Origin: Atherinomorus stipes | Taxonomy: Eukaryota; Chordata; Actinopteri; Atheriniformes; Atherinidae | Assembly: GCA_023101725.1 (NCBI GenBank) | Contig: JALJCO010001284.1 | Coordinates: 3,412,001 to 3,476,000 of the forward strand | Reading direction: 5' to 3' | Length of the DNA: 64,000 nucleotides | Shown: positions 10,236-23,675 of the stretch, piece by piece | How the letters are laid out: each line of letters starts with the position of its first letter | How positions within the stretch are numbered: position 1 is the stretch's first letter | Program-made: the position numbers and the translations under genes | Notes under the pieces: generated by a model | What the model saw: only the letters and a program-made list of their open reading frames with translations | Database searches by the model: none | Told to the model about the DNA's origin: nothing

Positions 10236-13200
10236 TTTTTTCTGTCTATCAAGGGTGTTTTCCTACTGTTTTATTCTATGTAAATTTTTGATGGCAGATG
10301 CAGCATGTTTGCACATCATTAACTTTTTTGGTTTCTTTGACCACAACTGTCAGAAGGCCATAAAAATAAAAAAGCCATGTGATTGACCAGTGACTAATAG
10401 TAGGATAAATGCAGCTCCAAATCCCACCAGTATTTAAATCAGTTTACCTTTATTTATTAAGGAGTGATTTTCATTGCTTAAACAGCTGGATCCATCATGT
10501 TAGTCCACATTTAACCATCTGGTTAATTAGTTATTCCAGCGTGATTATTTCTACAGTATGAAACAAAATTTCAGCAACTCTTATTCTGTGACATAACATG
10601 ATGCCTTCCAGTCAATCCACCAACAGTGACTTAAGAATAAAAGACACAAAGTGTTTCTCAGAATTATAGTTTTTAATCTCATTCATCATTCACCATTATC
10701 ATCCTTACATCTGACCGTTGCCATAGTCATCACCATGACATCATCACAGTTGTTAATCATTGCACAGACCCAGTCATCACCTCCATCATCGTCATCATCA
10801 CAGAAATTCTCAGCATTTTTAAATTTGAGTATTTCATACTTTATAATATATTTTATATCATCCATAGTTAATCTCTTTTTTTAAATAATTTACATAAGAA
10901 TAAAGTCAACAGACCGAAGAATGACCATCCGTATATTTACATCATGACACACAGGAAGGTCGAATCAAGGAGAAACAGCAGATGACTGGAAATAAAAAAA
11001 AACAGCAGTAAGGAGAGGAGGACGAGGGGAAGCTGAAGAAGAGGAGTGGAGGGAGGGAAGGCGGTCAACTGTGGAGCCTGGGTGTGTGTTTAGGTGTGTG
11101 TGTGTGTGTGTGGGTGGGTGTGTGTGTGTGCTAATCACTAAGGATCAGAACGAAGTTGAGTGAAGCTAACAAGGTCATCTGCAAGTGGTTAACTCCCACC
11201 AAAACCTAGGATTTGTTTCCATGGCAGCAGATTGCAGTGATTGTTGTCATGGTAACCTGTAACATTCATAATCTTTCAACGATGTGATGTCAGAGGTAAC
11301 ACAAATATGGAGCTGATGAGATGAGGTAAGATTAAATTTTTTATGTTCTTTTTTTATTTGTTTCTGGATTTTTTTTTGTTATTTTATTTTATTCTTTTTA
11401 TGACTGAAACCAGAGAAATTTTGGAAACTAAAGCTCTGAAACAAAGAAATTGAATAAAAGCAAAACAAAACAAAATAAAAGAGACATGCCTACAACCAAT
11501 GGTCAGTTGATTTTGTAATGTGCTTGATGGTTACAACATATTTGGATGGTAACAGCTTTTTTCATTTCAAATCAAAACCACCTTATAAATGTAAGCACCG
11601 AGATATTTATAGTTAGAACACTGTATGAAATGTTTTATTAGAGAGAAAAGAAAGAAAAAGATGGGAGCTTAGTGGCAATGCTTGCAGGAGAGGCAGGAAG
11701 GAAATCTGACAAAAAGCAACGAAACAAATAAGGAGAGCTAGAAGAGTTAAAGGAAGCTTAATCATGTTTCCTCCTTTCCTACCTCCCCAGTTATAAAAAC
11801 ACACCCCTCCTTTATGGACCTGATGGGTGAGTTAAATTACCCACTTGCCTCCACTTTCCCATGCTCACACAGTTCTTCACCTGTGGAGAAAGCTGGTGCT
11901 ACCAACATATTTAGAAAGTGAAGAATCTGAATTTATTTTACTGCTTCTCTGCTTTTCCAACCAAACCTCCACAATCACGCAAACAGTGTGATCATTCAGT
12001 CTCAGCATTTATGTGATCATGCATTTAAATCAGATTTTTTTTGTTTATTGCTGTTTTTATTGCTCCTTTACTCCTGTTCTGATCTTTCAGAAAAACAACC
12101 CGAAATGATCCGTTTATTCCGTTTATAGCAGCCGCGTTAACTGTGCCTTTACTGCTTTTACTCTGGTTTAAGTGTTGGTGCAGAAGCTGACAGTTGCAAG
12201 GTGTTTTCCTTTGCTGAAGAACACATTTTGTTTCACACGTGTAGCTGATCTGTGAGATTTCTCACTCCTGATCTTAAGGCAGGACACCAGATTCTTGGCT
12301 GAGCCTTGCATAACCTTTTCTGATGTAGGGTGGGAAACCAAATGTAGAAAACCTGATATTCAAGGTACATTTACAGTAATGGTAGCTAAACTGACTGTAT
12401 GTTTCATGGTCTCAGGCTGAAGTTAGATTTTCCGAGCTGCCTCTGGATGCATCTCATCTTTAGCCCTGAGTGCTAATTTTCCCACCTGTGCTGCTCTGTT
12501 TAAGCAGCAGTCTCCGCTTCCCAAAGCTAGATTGTCAGATCCCTGTACAGTATGATCATATGTGATTACATCTCACACAGGTCTTTCATCAATTAAACAA
12601 AAGAACGCAGCTCTCATGTTCAACTACTTCTACTTCAACCTTAAGCATGCGTTCAATAGAAATGACAAAAATGCAAACGTAATAAACTTATTCCAAACAG
12701 AATTACTTATAAAAGTACAATCCACACTGAATAACAAGCAGTGGGTGTCAGAGAGCAAAAGACCCCGAGTTAACATTGAAGGAAATAAGCAGAAAAAACT
12801 AATAATAGATCTTAAAACACATTTATATGTTCCAGTGTGATATTTCATATTTCAATATGTCAAAGGATGAAGATCTCTATAGTCATCTTCTAAGTCCTAA
12901 TATCAACATGCAGATGGTTTTTAAAGTCAACACTAAATGCAAAGAGGATCACCGGAAAGGAGCAAAAGGGAAAAAAAAAAACAGTGGCGAAGAAAAGCTG
13001 CTCAGCAAAGTGACACAAACCAGCTGATGGCTCATCTCCTTCCTGAATATTCAAATTACAAGAAGGTAAATTTTGCTGCCTGTCACTGAAAATTCTCCAA
13101 TAAACTTTTGATATGAAGCACATGCAGCAGCTGTGTTCTGTGCAGAGGTTTCCCTCATATGTGTTCCAGTGTTCAGAAATGCCAGTTCATTACATCTGCA

Positions 13201-14910
13201 TTCCTGATCGTTTGCATTATCAACACACTAATATTTGACCTCTAAATAAAAGCTGCCAGCTCAGTTCTGTTAATATGAATGAAGAAAAAAAAAGTGGCAG
13301 ATATGTCAATATATTTAAAGTTGTGTGGAAGTGAAACCACAAAAATCCTACAAGCTGAAACTGGGTGACAGCATCTGTGATAAACAGAAATGTAGCTGCA
13401 AGGACGCTAAGTTGTAATGGAGGCCATGGAATAATTAACCTGACATCCAGCTGGAATTATGTTGATGAGTGCAGGCAAAAACAACTCCCGGTTCGTAACA
13501 CATACACTTCTGGCTTTACACGAGTCATCTACCATCCTGTGTGCACAGAAACAGTTATATAATCACCAGAGACCAGCAATGCCAGTCTGCAGATGTGATG
13601 TGATCTGTTCTAATGAACTGCAGAGAAAATGTAGAGCAAATGACAAGAAGACTGCCATCAAAGGAAGGATCCAAAAACTGCAACAGCAACATTCATCAGT
13701 TTTTAGCGAATACTACCAGTTGTCCTTCAGCAGCAATAACATATATAATGCTCACTTATCAACAACCAGACTGTGTGAGGATGAAAGATTTCCAGCCTCT
13801 GAGCAAGGATCTTAGGTTTAAGAACTACTTGTTCTTCACTTCTTTTTTTCCCCTTTATTTTGACTTCTTTTGCGTCACTACATAACTTTGTTTGGCATTG
13901 AAAGCACTTGGTTAGGGCTGGAAAAACATCACAGTTACTTCTTAAGATGAATTCTCTTTTAGAGAGCTTTGCTGGGATTTTACACATTACCATTGCGATG
14001 CTTTCCACAACTGTCATGTTATGATATCAGGAAATTGTTCATTCAGCAAAGCTTACAAGCAGTGTCTCCATTAGTGATGATTGTACATAATAGAAAAATG
14101 ATGTCACCAAAATATTATATATTCATGCTCAACAAAAATGTAAATAAACCTGTCAAAAATTGCTGATAATAAATCTGTGTTATTGAAAATGAACAAAAAT
14201 GTGAAAATAATGACAAAATGCAGTACTGGTTCAATAAATCAGCCATAAGTGAAACCTTGTCAGTGATAAGTGAAGTGTGTGAACTGTCTTTTCAGTGTTT
14301 TCCATCATACAAGAGCAGAACATGTCCATGGGGAAAAAAAAAATTCAGCAGTTTCTAACTTTGTCTCAATTCCAACGCATCACATTCTGACACTTCGACT
14401 TGCCTTTGGTGCAACTGTTAATTGGTATTTCTCTCAAAAGAAGCAATTAAAGTAAGTCAAAAAGTAAGCAAGCTAATTTATCATACCATTTTGTTCCATT
14501 TTTATCACTGTCTGGGACCCCTCTAATAATTTCTGCAACTACAGTACCAGAGTATAACAGTAAGTACACCAGCAACAACATACATTGTATTGCCTTATAA
14601 CTTGTCCTAGAAATACAAATATCTCTTAATCCTTCTCCAAGTGTCTTACTAACAGTGGCTCAAAGTAGGAAAGGCTTGCAGTTTGTTAGCATTATAGCAC
14701 ATGTGTGGCTACAAGTAAAAATGCAAGACTGATCATCAAAAAGTAATGAAAAAATTAGTTTAGGGACAAAAAGGGGTTAAAATGACCTTCCTCAATAAAA
14801 CAAAAATACCAAAATTCCTTAATATAATACAGTACACAGCCAACGATTAACGATAACAAAAATTCTTTCATGCTGTTTAGCTTTAAAGCAAAGTCTGTAG
14901 CTGATATCTA
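10236..14910. other. No gene recognised
   Basis: AT-rich intergenic or intronic sequence. It has a TCA/CATCAT-rich stretch at 10690-10800 and GT runs at 11089-11131. Open frames at 12562-12840, 13365-13885 and 13727-14017 overlap on opposite strands, have no family resemblance and look like chance. I see no terminal repeats. Confidence 0.4.
11089..11131. repeat. (GT)n microsatellite, interrupted
   Basis: An alternating GT run is broken by GGGTGGG. Confidence 0.9.
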
Positions 14911-14921
14911 CATGTAGTAGA

Positions 14922-14934
14922 ATATATATATATA

Positions 14935-14982
<48 letters not shown>

Positions 14983-15003
14983 TACAGGGGTATATATATA
15001 TAT
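14922..15003. repeat. (TA)n microsatellite
   Basis: A long TA run with short interruptions (ATCTA, CACATATACATACAGGGG). Confidence 0.9.
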
Positions 15004-15402
15004 AAAAGATACTGGCTCGTGTAATTTAAGTTTATGTTCAAAATTAATGAATATATTTACATGCAGCACACCGTTTATTCAAAGAAAGTCATGGATCTTT
15101 TCAGTGTCTTATGCTAAACAACTATAAACTCAAACTAAAAAGAAAAATATTTGTATATTTCACACTATCATAGCAGACAATACAATATACATAATGTTCC
15201 TCACTAGTTTTATAAGAAAATATTTCCTGAGCATCATAAACCCAATGTAAGTCATATTTCAAAAAGCCTTTCTTCTTAACACAGTGATTGTCACCACATG
15301 AATTTTAAGTCAGGCATCAAAGTAGGACTGCTAAATGACTGTTTCAATGAGTAATATGAAGGTTATATACAGAAGACTTGAACAAGTTACTAATATGATA
15401 CA

Positions 15403-16440
15403 TGATCTTTATTCATAGAGCACAAAACTAAGGTTACAGAGTCGTTTACAAGGTAACAAATAAACAACAGAGCAACATGGAATATCAGCTATAATAACGC
15501 TACAAGTAAAAGTTAAAGACTGTAAATTAAAATGAATAAAAAGTTCTCCAATAAAAATATGGTTTCAGAAACTTATTGAAAGGAACTGTAGCATTGAGCC
15601 AGCTGGTTTGAAGCAGGGCCTAGACTGACGAAGACCCGTTCCCCTTTGTTTTCTGATTAGTGCCTGGGACAGATAAGAGACCTCTGCCCGAGGAACACAA
15701 GTTGCGTACAGGAGCATAAAATGTTTACAAGTCAGTGATATAATGGGGACAGAGACCCCTGAGAACTGTAAAAGTGATCAGTAACCAGACGTTGAGGTTC
15801 CTTCATGTGATCCACTCTAGGCCTGGCACATCCAGAATTAGATGTACCATCTGCTGGGATCCAACAAAAAGGACTTAGTTTTTATGGAATTTCGCAGAAG
15901 GAACTTCTCCAACATCCAGCGTTTAACATGAATCAGTCATCTACAGCGTTCCACTCTTTAGTACCTTTAAAGCATCCTTTACCGATGTTGCATTGTAACA
16001 CTACTTTTTTAAAAGGGTAAAATGCTATGGATGAGGTAATGGAACTCTGACATACAAGACAGACCCACCATTAATCAAAATAAAATTTTATTCCAGTCTC
16101 TAAGTTTTCAATGAAAACTCCAACCAATCCTTGCAGTGTAACCCCAACCTTGGATTGGCCGAGGGACCTGCCTGTCAGACCTTTGCTTCCGCATTAGGAG
16201 GCAGAGGGAATGGGGTTGGGTCATGGGAGTGAGGTGGGACTGTTGATATTCAAATAACTTTGCTGTGTCTCTGAAATGCAAGATTGGTAAGGGTTGCTTT
16301 AACAGGTAAATATAGCTGTGTGTCATCAGCAAAAGAGTGAAACAAAATCTGAATTATGTGCCCAGGGAAGGATGATAAAGAGAAAATTCAATTTCCCCAA
16401 AACCTTGCCCCTGTGGCAGACCATACTTCACTGGAGAAAA
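15403..16440 (-). mobile_element. Degenerate LINE 3' region, minus orientation
   Basis: The left edge (TTTATTCATAGAGCACAAAAC then TTTACAAGG) is the reverse of the common fish LINE end 'gcgctttataaata'. Further right, TGTGTGTCATCAGCAAAAGA at 16317-16336 and CTTGCCCCTGTGGCAGACCA at about 16403-16422 match the 'statement' part of the same 3' non-coding family. The copy is old: many differences and no coding region. Exact limits are uncertain. Confidence 0.4.
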
Positions 16441-17887
16441 AGAAATTGCTTGATGCAACACTAAATCTTAGTGATGGGCAGATGAAGCTCCCCAGATCAT
16501 TGAAGCTTTCCTTCAAATCGGTTTGTTCAAGGGCAAAGCGTCTTAAAGGTTTTACTGGCTCTATGAAGCCATCTAGTGGACAACGGGTTAAGCTATCACA
16601 ATATCAGTAATTTACTGAAAAACTAAAATCTTAACACCATGATATGAGTATTTATTGGGCATTTTTGGCAAAGTTGGTATTAACATATTTTGTAATTTTT
16701 GTACAGTTCTTCAAAATGGTTACAAGGGAAAGTGGTAATAAAGTTTCAGGTGATCGGCATGAATGTACTCGCATTGAGTTGTAGGCGAATAATGTGCTTA
16801 TGTGACTTGGGAGACATACATTTTTTTCTGATTTTTATTCAGAAAAAAACAAATTGAGTCAACAGTCATGGGACTTAGCCAGTTTCTTAGATTGTTATAG
16901 TCATCAAGTATAAACCTTGCTGGAAGAAATTATATGAAAACACTGCCAAACAGGGGAAATCATCCTCTTTTTTTAACTGGTTCCATAATCTCAGAGTAGA
17001 GTTTTTAAACAATAATCTGAAAGTCAAAGTCCAGTAGATGTGGAAACTGCTCAAAATGCAGTGGACCTCCATCACTTTTCACTGCTGATTATATATCAAA
17101 CTGCATACTAAATCGGGAACTACTTTGTCAACCAGTCTTGTGATTCGTTTCGCCGGCGAGGCTGCACACATCATCATCTACGTGATCGAAACAGAAAGAC
17201 GCTTCTCAAAATATTTCCAGAATTATTTAGCGCTCGCTCCAACACCTCGCTGTTGCAGATCACATCACGAGTGGATCTTCTGAATCGATGGTAAACATTT
17301 TAAAACCATCCCTGAATCCCCATCCAGTACATCAGTCTGTTTATAAGAATGTCACGATCGATTGTGTGTAAAGGTCCAGAAAATTTAAAAGACAGAGTCA
17401 AAGGAAGAAAACATTTGTTGACAATCAAAATCCCTCCCACAGACACCTGCCAGGCTGCCAACACAACAACTGACTCAGGTCAATTAAAGCCATGCTAACT
17501 GGAAGTACACAGGTCAATGATCTGGGCACAGTCAGCATCGTGAAGCCAAGTCTCAAAAAGATAAAGTGGAATTATTATTAGAAATTCAACATTTAACAGC
17601 TATTTTAAGTGCATTTTTAATGAGGGCTGCAGAAGGGTTGTGTCCATGAATGCGTAGAAGATAAATGATTAATGTTTGTGTTTTGATTGACAAATTTTGG
17701 AATACTAATTACACGAATTTTAAGGCAAGACGACACATTCCATGTAATCAGAATTGTGGAGGAGGAAGGCGAGTCTGAACACTGTAGGATGTCTGTGAGT
17801 CATTTTAAGATAGCGGCAGAAAAAAACAAAAAAAACAACAACAGTGATATTGTAGAGGAAAGGTCCCTAAGCCAAGCACCAAGGACA
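16441..17887. other. No gene recognised
   Basis: AT-rich sequence with no family resemblance. The 16356-16610 frame is open by chance over the end of the preceding LINE relic. Confidence 0.4.
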
Positions 17888-18450
17888 CTGTAGCTGGGTT
17901 TCCATTACACTTTTTCGAAAAATAAAAAATCGTTATTTCTTAAATTTCGAAACAGTACAATAGCAATATGAAGGTGTTTCCATTGCATGGTTTAAGCTGT
18001 AATTCTGGTAAAATCCCGTCCCGCGAGACTCCACGTTGAGGAGGATGGAGACAAAAACATGTTGTTTTTTAGAGCTGCTGCTGCTCCTCATCAGGAGACG
18101 AAAGCAGCCGATGATAATTCAGAGGTAAAGTCCGTATGTACGGAGCCTCTGATCACATCAGCAGGGAAAAACACTCATGGCGACTTCCAGGACAGACGCC
18201 CGAAGCATAACACAAATTAAAAACCCCTCAGGATCAGCTTCTGGAGTTTGGATGTCATTTCTTGATCTTGTATTCCACTTTTATCCAGCAGCCAGTTCCT
18301 GACTGACGTGGCGATGCAGCTGTTGATACGAAGGCGTAGTCATACGACGTTATCCCGTGGTCATGTTTTATTAAATCCTGGTGACATATAATTAACACAT
18401 TATAATTAACATCATCTTCTGTCCTGATCAAAGAGTATACCATAAAATGC
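17888..18450. other. Possible DNA-transposon left end
   Basis: GTAGCTGGGTTTCCATTACA at 17891 looks like the terminal repeat of a fish DNA transposon; 'gggtttccat' starts several such families. It is repeated partially at 17977 (GTGTTTCCATTGCATGG). A matching inverted right end was not found downstream, so the copy may be truncated. The interior is moderately CpG-rich (around 18010-18130) and has no recognisable frame. Confidence 0.25.
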
Positions 18451-18799
18451 CAAGTTTGGTTTACATCCTTGTCTGTTTGTGGAGCTGACTGTGCACCACA
18501 GTCATTTTTAGTTTTTCAGTAAAATAATAGCAAAATAAAAGCTAAATTAGGCTACCAACTGTTTGGTTTTCAATTAGCTAAATAGACATTAAGCGTTGTT
18601 TTGAAGTCCGTCAAATCTGCATTCCACTGAAGAAGTCAACAGGCAAAAGGTCAAGATTTGCTTCAAACATCAAAAATGTTCCTTGGCTCTTATGGATGGC
18701 AGATCTCTGAGTATAAAAGCCATTAGCAAAAGGGGGTAAATTTGTCATAGCAGTGCTCAACAACTAAAAATAATCAAACAAATTTACTCACTACTTGAC

Positions 18800-19265
18800 A
18801 CTTCAGTCCATACTCGTTAAGCGACATTTTGCTTGCGATTATCTGAACTCATCCAACACTGGATGGACGACTCATCACATCTAGAAAAATTTGTCAATAA
18901 TAGTTCAACTGCTGCAACATAAACTGAGGTTACACTTCAATCTAGCTGGAAATCCAAGCAAAAGATGCTGAAGACCTCTTCAATAGGCACAATCCACTGA
19001 CCCCACAAATAAAACTAACTACTTCCATCAACGACAAACTCGATCTACTGGTTACCTCACACAATGAAATCAATGATCTCCATTCAAGCCTGGAATTTGC
19101 TTACAGTCTTATAGAAAAATTAGAAAAGTCTAAAAGCTCCCCCCGAACCACTGGACTCAGTCACTAAAGAAAACAAAAGCATGAGAGAAACTATACTGGA
19201 CATTCAAACCAGAAGCATGCGCAACTACCTGATTTTTCTCCAAAACAAACATATTGCTGGCAAGA
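18800..19265 (+). pseudogene. L1-type ORF1 fragment
   Basis: Reading frames with one shift give KLTTSINDKLDLLVTSHNEI then LHSSLEFAYSLIEKLEKSK and, in another frame, KENKSMRETILDIQTRSMRN followed by YLIF. This is the coiled-coil to RRM junction of L1-type ORF1 RNA-binding proteins (family pattern ...ILDxQxRSMRxNLIF). The RNA-binding core, ORF2 and 3' end are absent. It is a short dead relic on the plus strand; a coiled-coil coincidence is less likely because of the ILDIQTRSMR motif. Confidence 0.5.
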
Positions 19266-20078
19266 AGCGACAATGACACGTCCAAAGGTGATTTAAGACT
19301 TCAAAAAGTTTGTCTTTGAAACATTACATCACTTTTTCTTGCTGTGGAACCTGTGACCTTCCATCCAGCTAAATTGATCAAGTACATTCTCGGCCTAAGG
19401 AGGCTGCTACTGTAAAACTGCAGTGTGGGGATTGTGCCTGAAATAAAAACTGACATTCCACAGTGTTTTAGGAAGTCAAAAGAATTGTTCCAAGTAACTC
19501 TGGTCAATTCAGACGATTGGACAGCTTTCATTTGTTGCCAAGTGAAAAATGACTGTTAATTGAGGATGGGAGTTATGGAATCAATCCTGGAGTTAAGTTA
19601 TTAATGGATGCTGGTCCTTGAGCATTCCTGTGTACATCTTTCAGAATTTTTGAAGCATTCGGACTCATTATAGCCCAGTCCAGCACTGATACGAGCCACT
19701 GCTGCCACTATGAACCACCTCTGGTCAGGACAGGAGGGTCCGAAGGTTGGTTTGGCTAGGTGTAGATGTAAAAACTGGAGTCTTGGGTCCCAGTTTGAGT
19801 TCAAAAAGGTTGTTCCAGGTCCTGCACAGATGAATCTGTAGCATGCGTCTCCGTCACAGCTCTGAGGTCCAATACTGTCCCACTGTTGTGATGTTCTGCA
19901 GTTGTCACATTACCCAAAGCCAGAGATTCCAGCATGTGGGAATTAAGCTTGGACTTGAAGCTGTTAACTTGCCTCTCTTGACCAGGATTTTTGTCTCCAG
20001 TTAGTGGACTTTGTCTTCCAGGTGCCAGTGAGTAAAATAACAATTTTCACACATCCATGATTATGCTGTAAGTTACGG

Positions 20079-20203
20079 CTGAATTCTCTCTCTCCAATGA
20101 TGCAGTGTGTTTGATGAAGGTGAGCTAAATCGGTTGAGCTAATGAGCTGAATTCTCTCTCTCCAATGATGTAGTGTGTTTGATGAAGGTGAGCTAAATCG
20201 GTT
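20079..20203 (+). repeat. 67-bp tandem duplication
   Basis: The unit GCTGAATTCTCTCTCTCCAA ... AGCTAAATCGGTT starts at 20079 and again at 20146. The shared 58 bases differ at one site (GATGCAGTG / GATGTAGTG). The near identity shows a recent duplication. No motif or element is recognised in it. Confidence 0.85.
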
Positions 20204-20309
20204 TATGGGCAGTTGAATTATTGCAGAGCAGAGTGAGCTAGTGTGACAGTATGAGGTCCTGTCACTATGCCTCCAACTGATGATGCGCTCTGGCTACTTG
20301 GCTACAGGG

Positions 20310-20390
20310 ATATCTCTTTTGCTGACTGGCAAGTGTGTGTGACTCTCACCCGGGAGTCTGGGAATCAAATCCCACTTGGGCCCTCCTTGC
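20310..20390 (+). repeat. tRNA-like relic, perhaps a tRNA-derived SINE head
   Basis: GACTCTCACCCGGGAGTC can form an anticodon-like stem and is followed by CTGGGAATCAAATCCCAC, a five-pair stem like a T arm with a B-box-like loop. Upstream, TGACTGGCAAGTG could stand for a D arm. The acceptor stem does not pair. It is not a functional tRNA gene; a tRNA-derived SINE is possible, but no tail is seen. Confidence 0.25.
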
Positions 20391-20399
20391 GTACCTTGC

Positions 20400-22110
20400 C
20401 ACACAAAGTTGGGATGCAGCATACTGTACGATAGGATGTCGTCTTAAATTCTGATTTATTTTCACCTGTTTACAAAAGGAAGGGACTTTGTTATTTAACC
20501 AAATCCAGTTTGAATTAACTGTTGAATTTTTTTTTTTAGTTGCGACTTGATTTGATGGAGAGAGCCCAAATATGATGACAACCAATCACATAATAACATA
20601 ACTTGTTTGGGGAGGTGTGGAAAAGGAAATGAACTCTGATGTGCATCAAACAGGTGAAGTTGGGTCTGCCTAAAAACATGGGCCTTTGGTTCACTTCAAC
20701 TTAATGCAGGAAGTAAACAACTTATGTTGTGGAAACAGTAATTACCCTTCATCAACCAAGAGATGAGCAAGTTTTCTTTGTTATTTATTTGTTAGTTATT
20801 GTTGTTGCAGCGCTGCCTCTGGTGAGGGGGGGAAATGTTAACAGGACCTAAGGATGTGAATGCACCTATTCGGCCCTTAATATAAGTTCCAGAGGATAGA
20901 AGTGCGGGGTACTTCTGTTTGAATTGTGGCTTTCTGTCAGCAAGGAAAAGTTTGTGTGGAAATGTTGATAGTGTGGAAAACAAAGGCATAAATTTTACAC
21001 TACACTCATAGATGGTGGTTTCATCTCCTGGGGTAGATTGTGAATAGATTCAGGTGTAAGGGACAATGATGAGTCAGCAAAAAACAGTGTGAAAAAATGC
21101 AACTGCAAAATAAACAGAGAAGACTAAAGGACCTATGTTTATGAAAATACCAGCACCGCGTCGTAAAAAACGCACCTCCCAACATCTTCCTGTGCAGGTT
21201 TGTGTTCTCCATAGCGGTGAAGCTGCATCTCAGCAGTGTCATTGCAGTTTAAGAAACCAATTAAAAAGCAAAGTAACTCAAACTTTTCAGTGAGTATTCC
21301 ACCACGTTTCTCATAAAACCCACATTTTCTCACAACATACCCATACTACCACTATAAATCTTTTCATTTCTAACTTTGCTGATTCAATAGAGTAACAGAT
21401 ACTGGTAGAAAATAGTTCAGAGATCCTCCTTCTGAATAACAGTAATGTTAACGGCTGATGAGTTTGGTTGATCCCATCAAATACAGGAAACGGGACCTGT
21501 GTAAACCTCTGAAAGGTGTCTTTGTGTTGCATATAAAATTTTGGATTCAAGTGCTTTATTTCTTCAGTAGTTTTAAGCTGCTGTCACTCAATATGAGCTT
21601 AAATACGAAGAACCTCAAATTTGGAAACGTATTGCTTTTTAAATCCATTCACTGAAAGAAGAAGCTCAGGACAAATGGAAGGCAGCTAAATTTACCAAAA
21701 AATATAAATGTCTGGGTTTGACCTTACAGCTAAAATATGACAGGATGGATTAGAGTGATGTTTTGTTTTTTTATGGTGTAATTTTGTCATGAACTTTACA
21801 CTGACTCCAGGGTTTGGGTGTCAGAGACTGTTTGTCTTAAACTTGGCATTACGAGGAGGATGAAACCTCCTACTATCATACTTGGCAATGACACAGGTTT
21901 TTCTCTGTTTTCATCTTTAACTTGATTAACTTGGCACTGAATCAGAAGGATGTCTTTATTTATTCTGGGAGGGAAGAAGAGAGGAAGAAAAAAGAGAAGA
22001 CGGACAACAGTATGAGGAAAACAGATCTAGGAGAAGAGAAAACACACAACGGGCTCTACTGTTGCTCCCTTCACAACCACCTCCATCAGCTTCCTCTCTG
22101 AGGGGAAATG
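20400..22110. other. No gene recognised
   Basis: AT-rich sequence without recognisable elements. A purine-rich stretch lies at 21965-22040. Confidence 0.4.
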
Positions 22111-22112
22111 AC

Positions 22113-22663
22113 TGAGTGTGTTTGCATGCACTGGAGTAATTAAGGCAATACTACCACATAAAATTCAGTTTCATTTTCATCTGAGCAAGTGCAGACCAAG
22201 CATCACAGCTGAGACTTCTTCACTTGGTTTGTTTTCCACACAAATAAACCTCCCAACTGACTGCTGGCAGCAACTTAAATATGAAAGTGATGATTTCACA
22301 TAAACTTTACTCGCTCTGTTTCTGTCTGCAAAGCCGAAGGGGTGATGGGGTCCTCGAGCTTTTCCACACAAACATGGACCAGGTGCTACAAACTTGTCTG
22401 GTCTGCAGAGATATCTGATCCTTAACTTCAGGCTCTAATATGTCCATCAGAGACAGAAATAGTGCAGAAAGATCGGTGCTTCTGAAGCGCTCATGCTGAG
22501 CTAACAGATGGACTCTTTGAGCTTGGTCTGCATGTAAGATGTGATCAGAGGCAGCCGTCTTGTTCACGTACCAGACATTGTGATGATATTGCCATGGTAA
22601 TATGAGCATGGTGATAATATTGCCTTACATGCGATTACTCCCGTTGTGCGTGTAAACACTCAA
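22113..22663. mobile_element. 551-bp inverted-repeat element, superfamily unknown
   Basis: The left end TGAGTGTGTTTGCATGCACT then GGAGTAAT matches the inverse of the right end (TGAGTGTTTACACGCACAAC then GGGAGTAAT) over about 30 bases, followed by matching AAGGCAATA. The ends are degenerate, so the copy is not recent. I cannot define the target duplication. The interior has an open minus-strand frame of 100 codons (22307-22609) without family resemblance, probably by chance. Confidence 0.55.
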
Positions 22664-22724
22664 ACTGAATGTCCTCCAGAATTGACGGATGCCATTTATT
22701 ATCTCTGGAGACTCCTGCAGCTGC

Positions 22725-22728
<4 letters not shown>

Positions 22729-22756
<28 letters not shown>

Positions 22757-22757
22757 C
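22729..22757. repeat. (GT)n microsatellite
   Basis: A GT run of about 14 units. Confidence 0.9.
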
Positions 22758-23198
22758 TCTGCACTGTACACATTAGGCACCAGGGTTCTCCCTAAAACTG
22801 TAAACGGGGGAAGCACTTCAACTGTTTTTCTTTCTCGGTGAGTAACTTTGCATACGGCACCTTGAACCTCTTCAGAAAGAGAACTAGTGGGTCTGACTGC
22901 TGCTCCAGCCTCCACTCATGGACATGTCAACATGGCGCCTAGCTAGTTTACATGGTGTTTTTTAAAAAAATGTTTATACCAAACTCTGCTCTTATTTCTG
23001 GCACGAGCAGCCAGAATAAACCCCTCCTGGTGTGCTTCAGTCTGGCTCAGAGCAACACTTTACTGAGCTGCTGCTTACTGTTACGTTGTCGTTACATGTG
23101 GGTGCATCATGTCAAATAAGAAGCAGTTCTAAGGAGAACCCAGGCTGCAGTATGAAGGGACATCATGTCTCTACAGAAGACAGAGCAGGAGATGAACA

Positions 23199-23675
23199 TC
23201 ATGACTGGTGGCGGATTATTTCAGCCACTTTTTCTCCAGCTGACCAGGTTTGTGTTGACAGCAGATGATGTGTGGTTACCTGGCAGAGTGGCTTGTACTG
23301 TTCATGAACTCTTAACAAATTCTCAGCATTGTGTCCAATAACAAGACAAGAGGAGTCTTCAGTCCTGCGTACCTTGGAGTTTGGTGTTATGGTGAAAACT
23401 GGCTGAACAACAGACCAGAGCCCTGCATAGACAGAGTTGTGACAGCGCAGCTGCTCCACGAGCACCGTCTGCTGATGTTTTGTTGCTATCATAGTGGAAC
23501 TGGAGCGTTTTGTTGCCTGAAGTGCCGTCCAACCATCACCGAACTCGTCTACCTCGGGCTCTGGGCACAGCTTGGCCATGGCTTCATGCTCAAACAGGAA
23601 GGAGAAACTGATCGAGTCCTCATTCAGACAAAAACTAGGAGACGAGGTAAGAGCTGAAGTCTGAATTTGTCCTCA
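23199..23675 (-). CDS. Open frame of unknown nature
   Basis: A minus-strand frame is open for about 158 codons with the segment EDSISFSFLFEHEAMAKLCP then EPEVDEFGDGW, which reads like protein. Donor-like sites AAG|GTACGC and CAG|GTAACC lie within it. The plus strand is also open over 23331-23657 and ends at a donor-like GACGAG|GTAAGA. With both strands open I cannot decide, and no family is recognised. It may be chance or an old exon. Confidence 0.15.

Noticed and set aside
10690..10800. CRISPR-like or regular spaced repeat of ATCATC
   Set aside because: It is irregular low-complexity TCA-rich DNA; no constant repeat and spacer structure.
12562..14017. Cluster of small open frames
   Set aside because: Opposite-strand overlaps, no start context, no family resemblance.
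20310..20390. Functional tRNA gene
   Set aside because: The anticodon-like and T-like arms form, but no acceptor stem pairs and the D arm is irregular.
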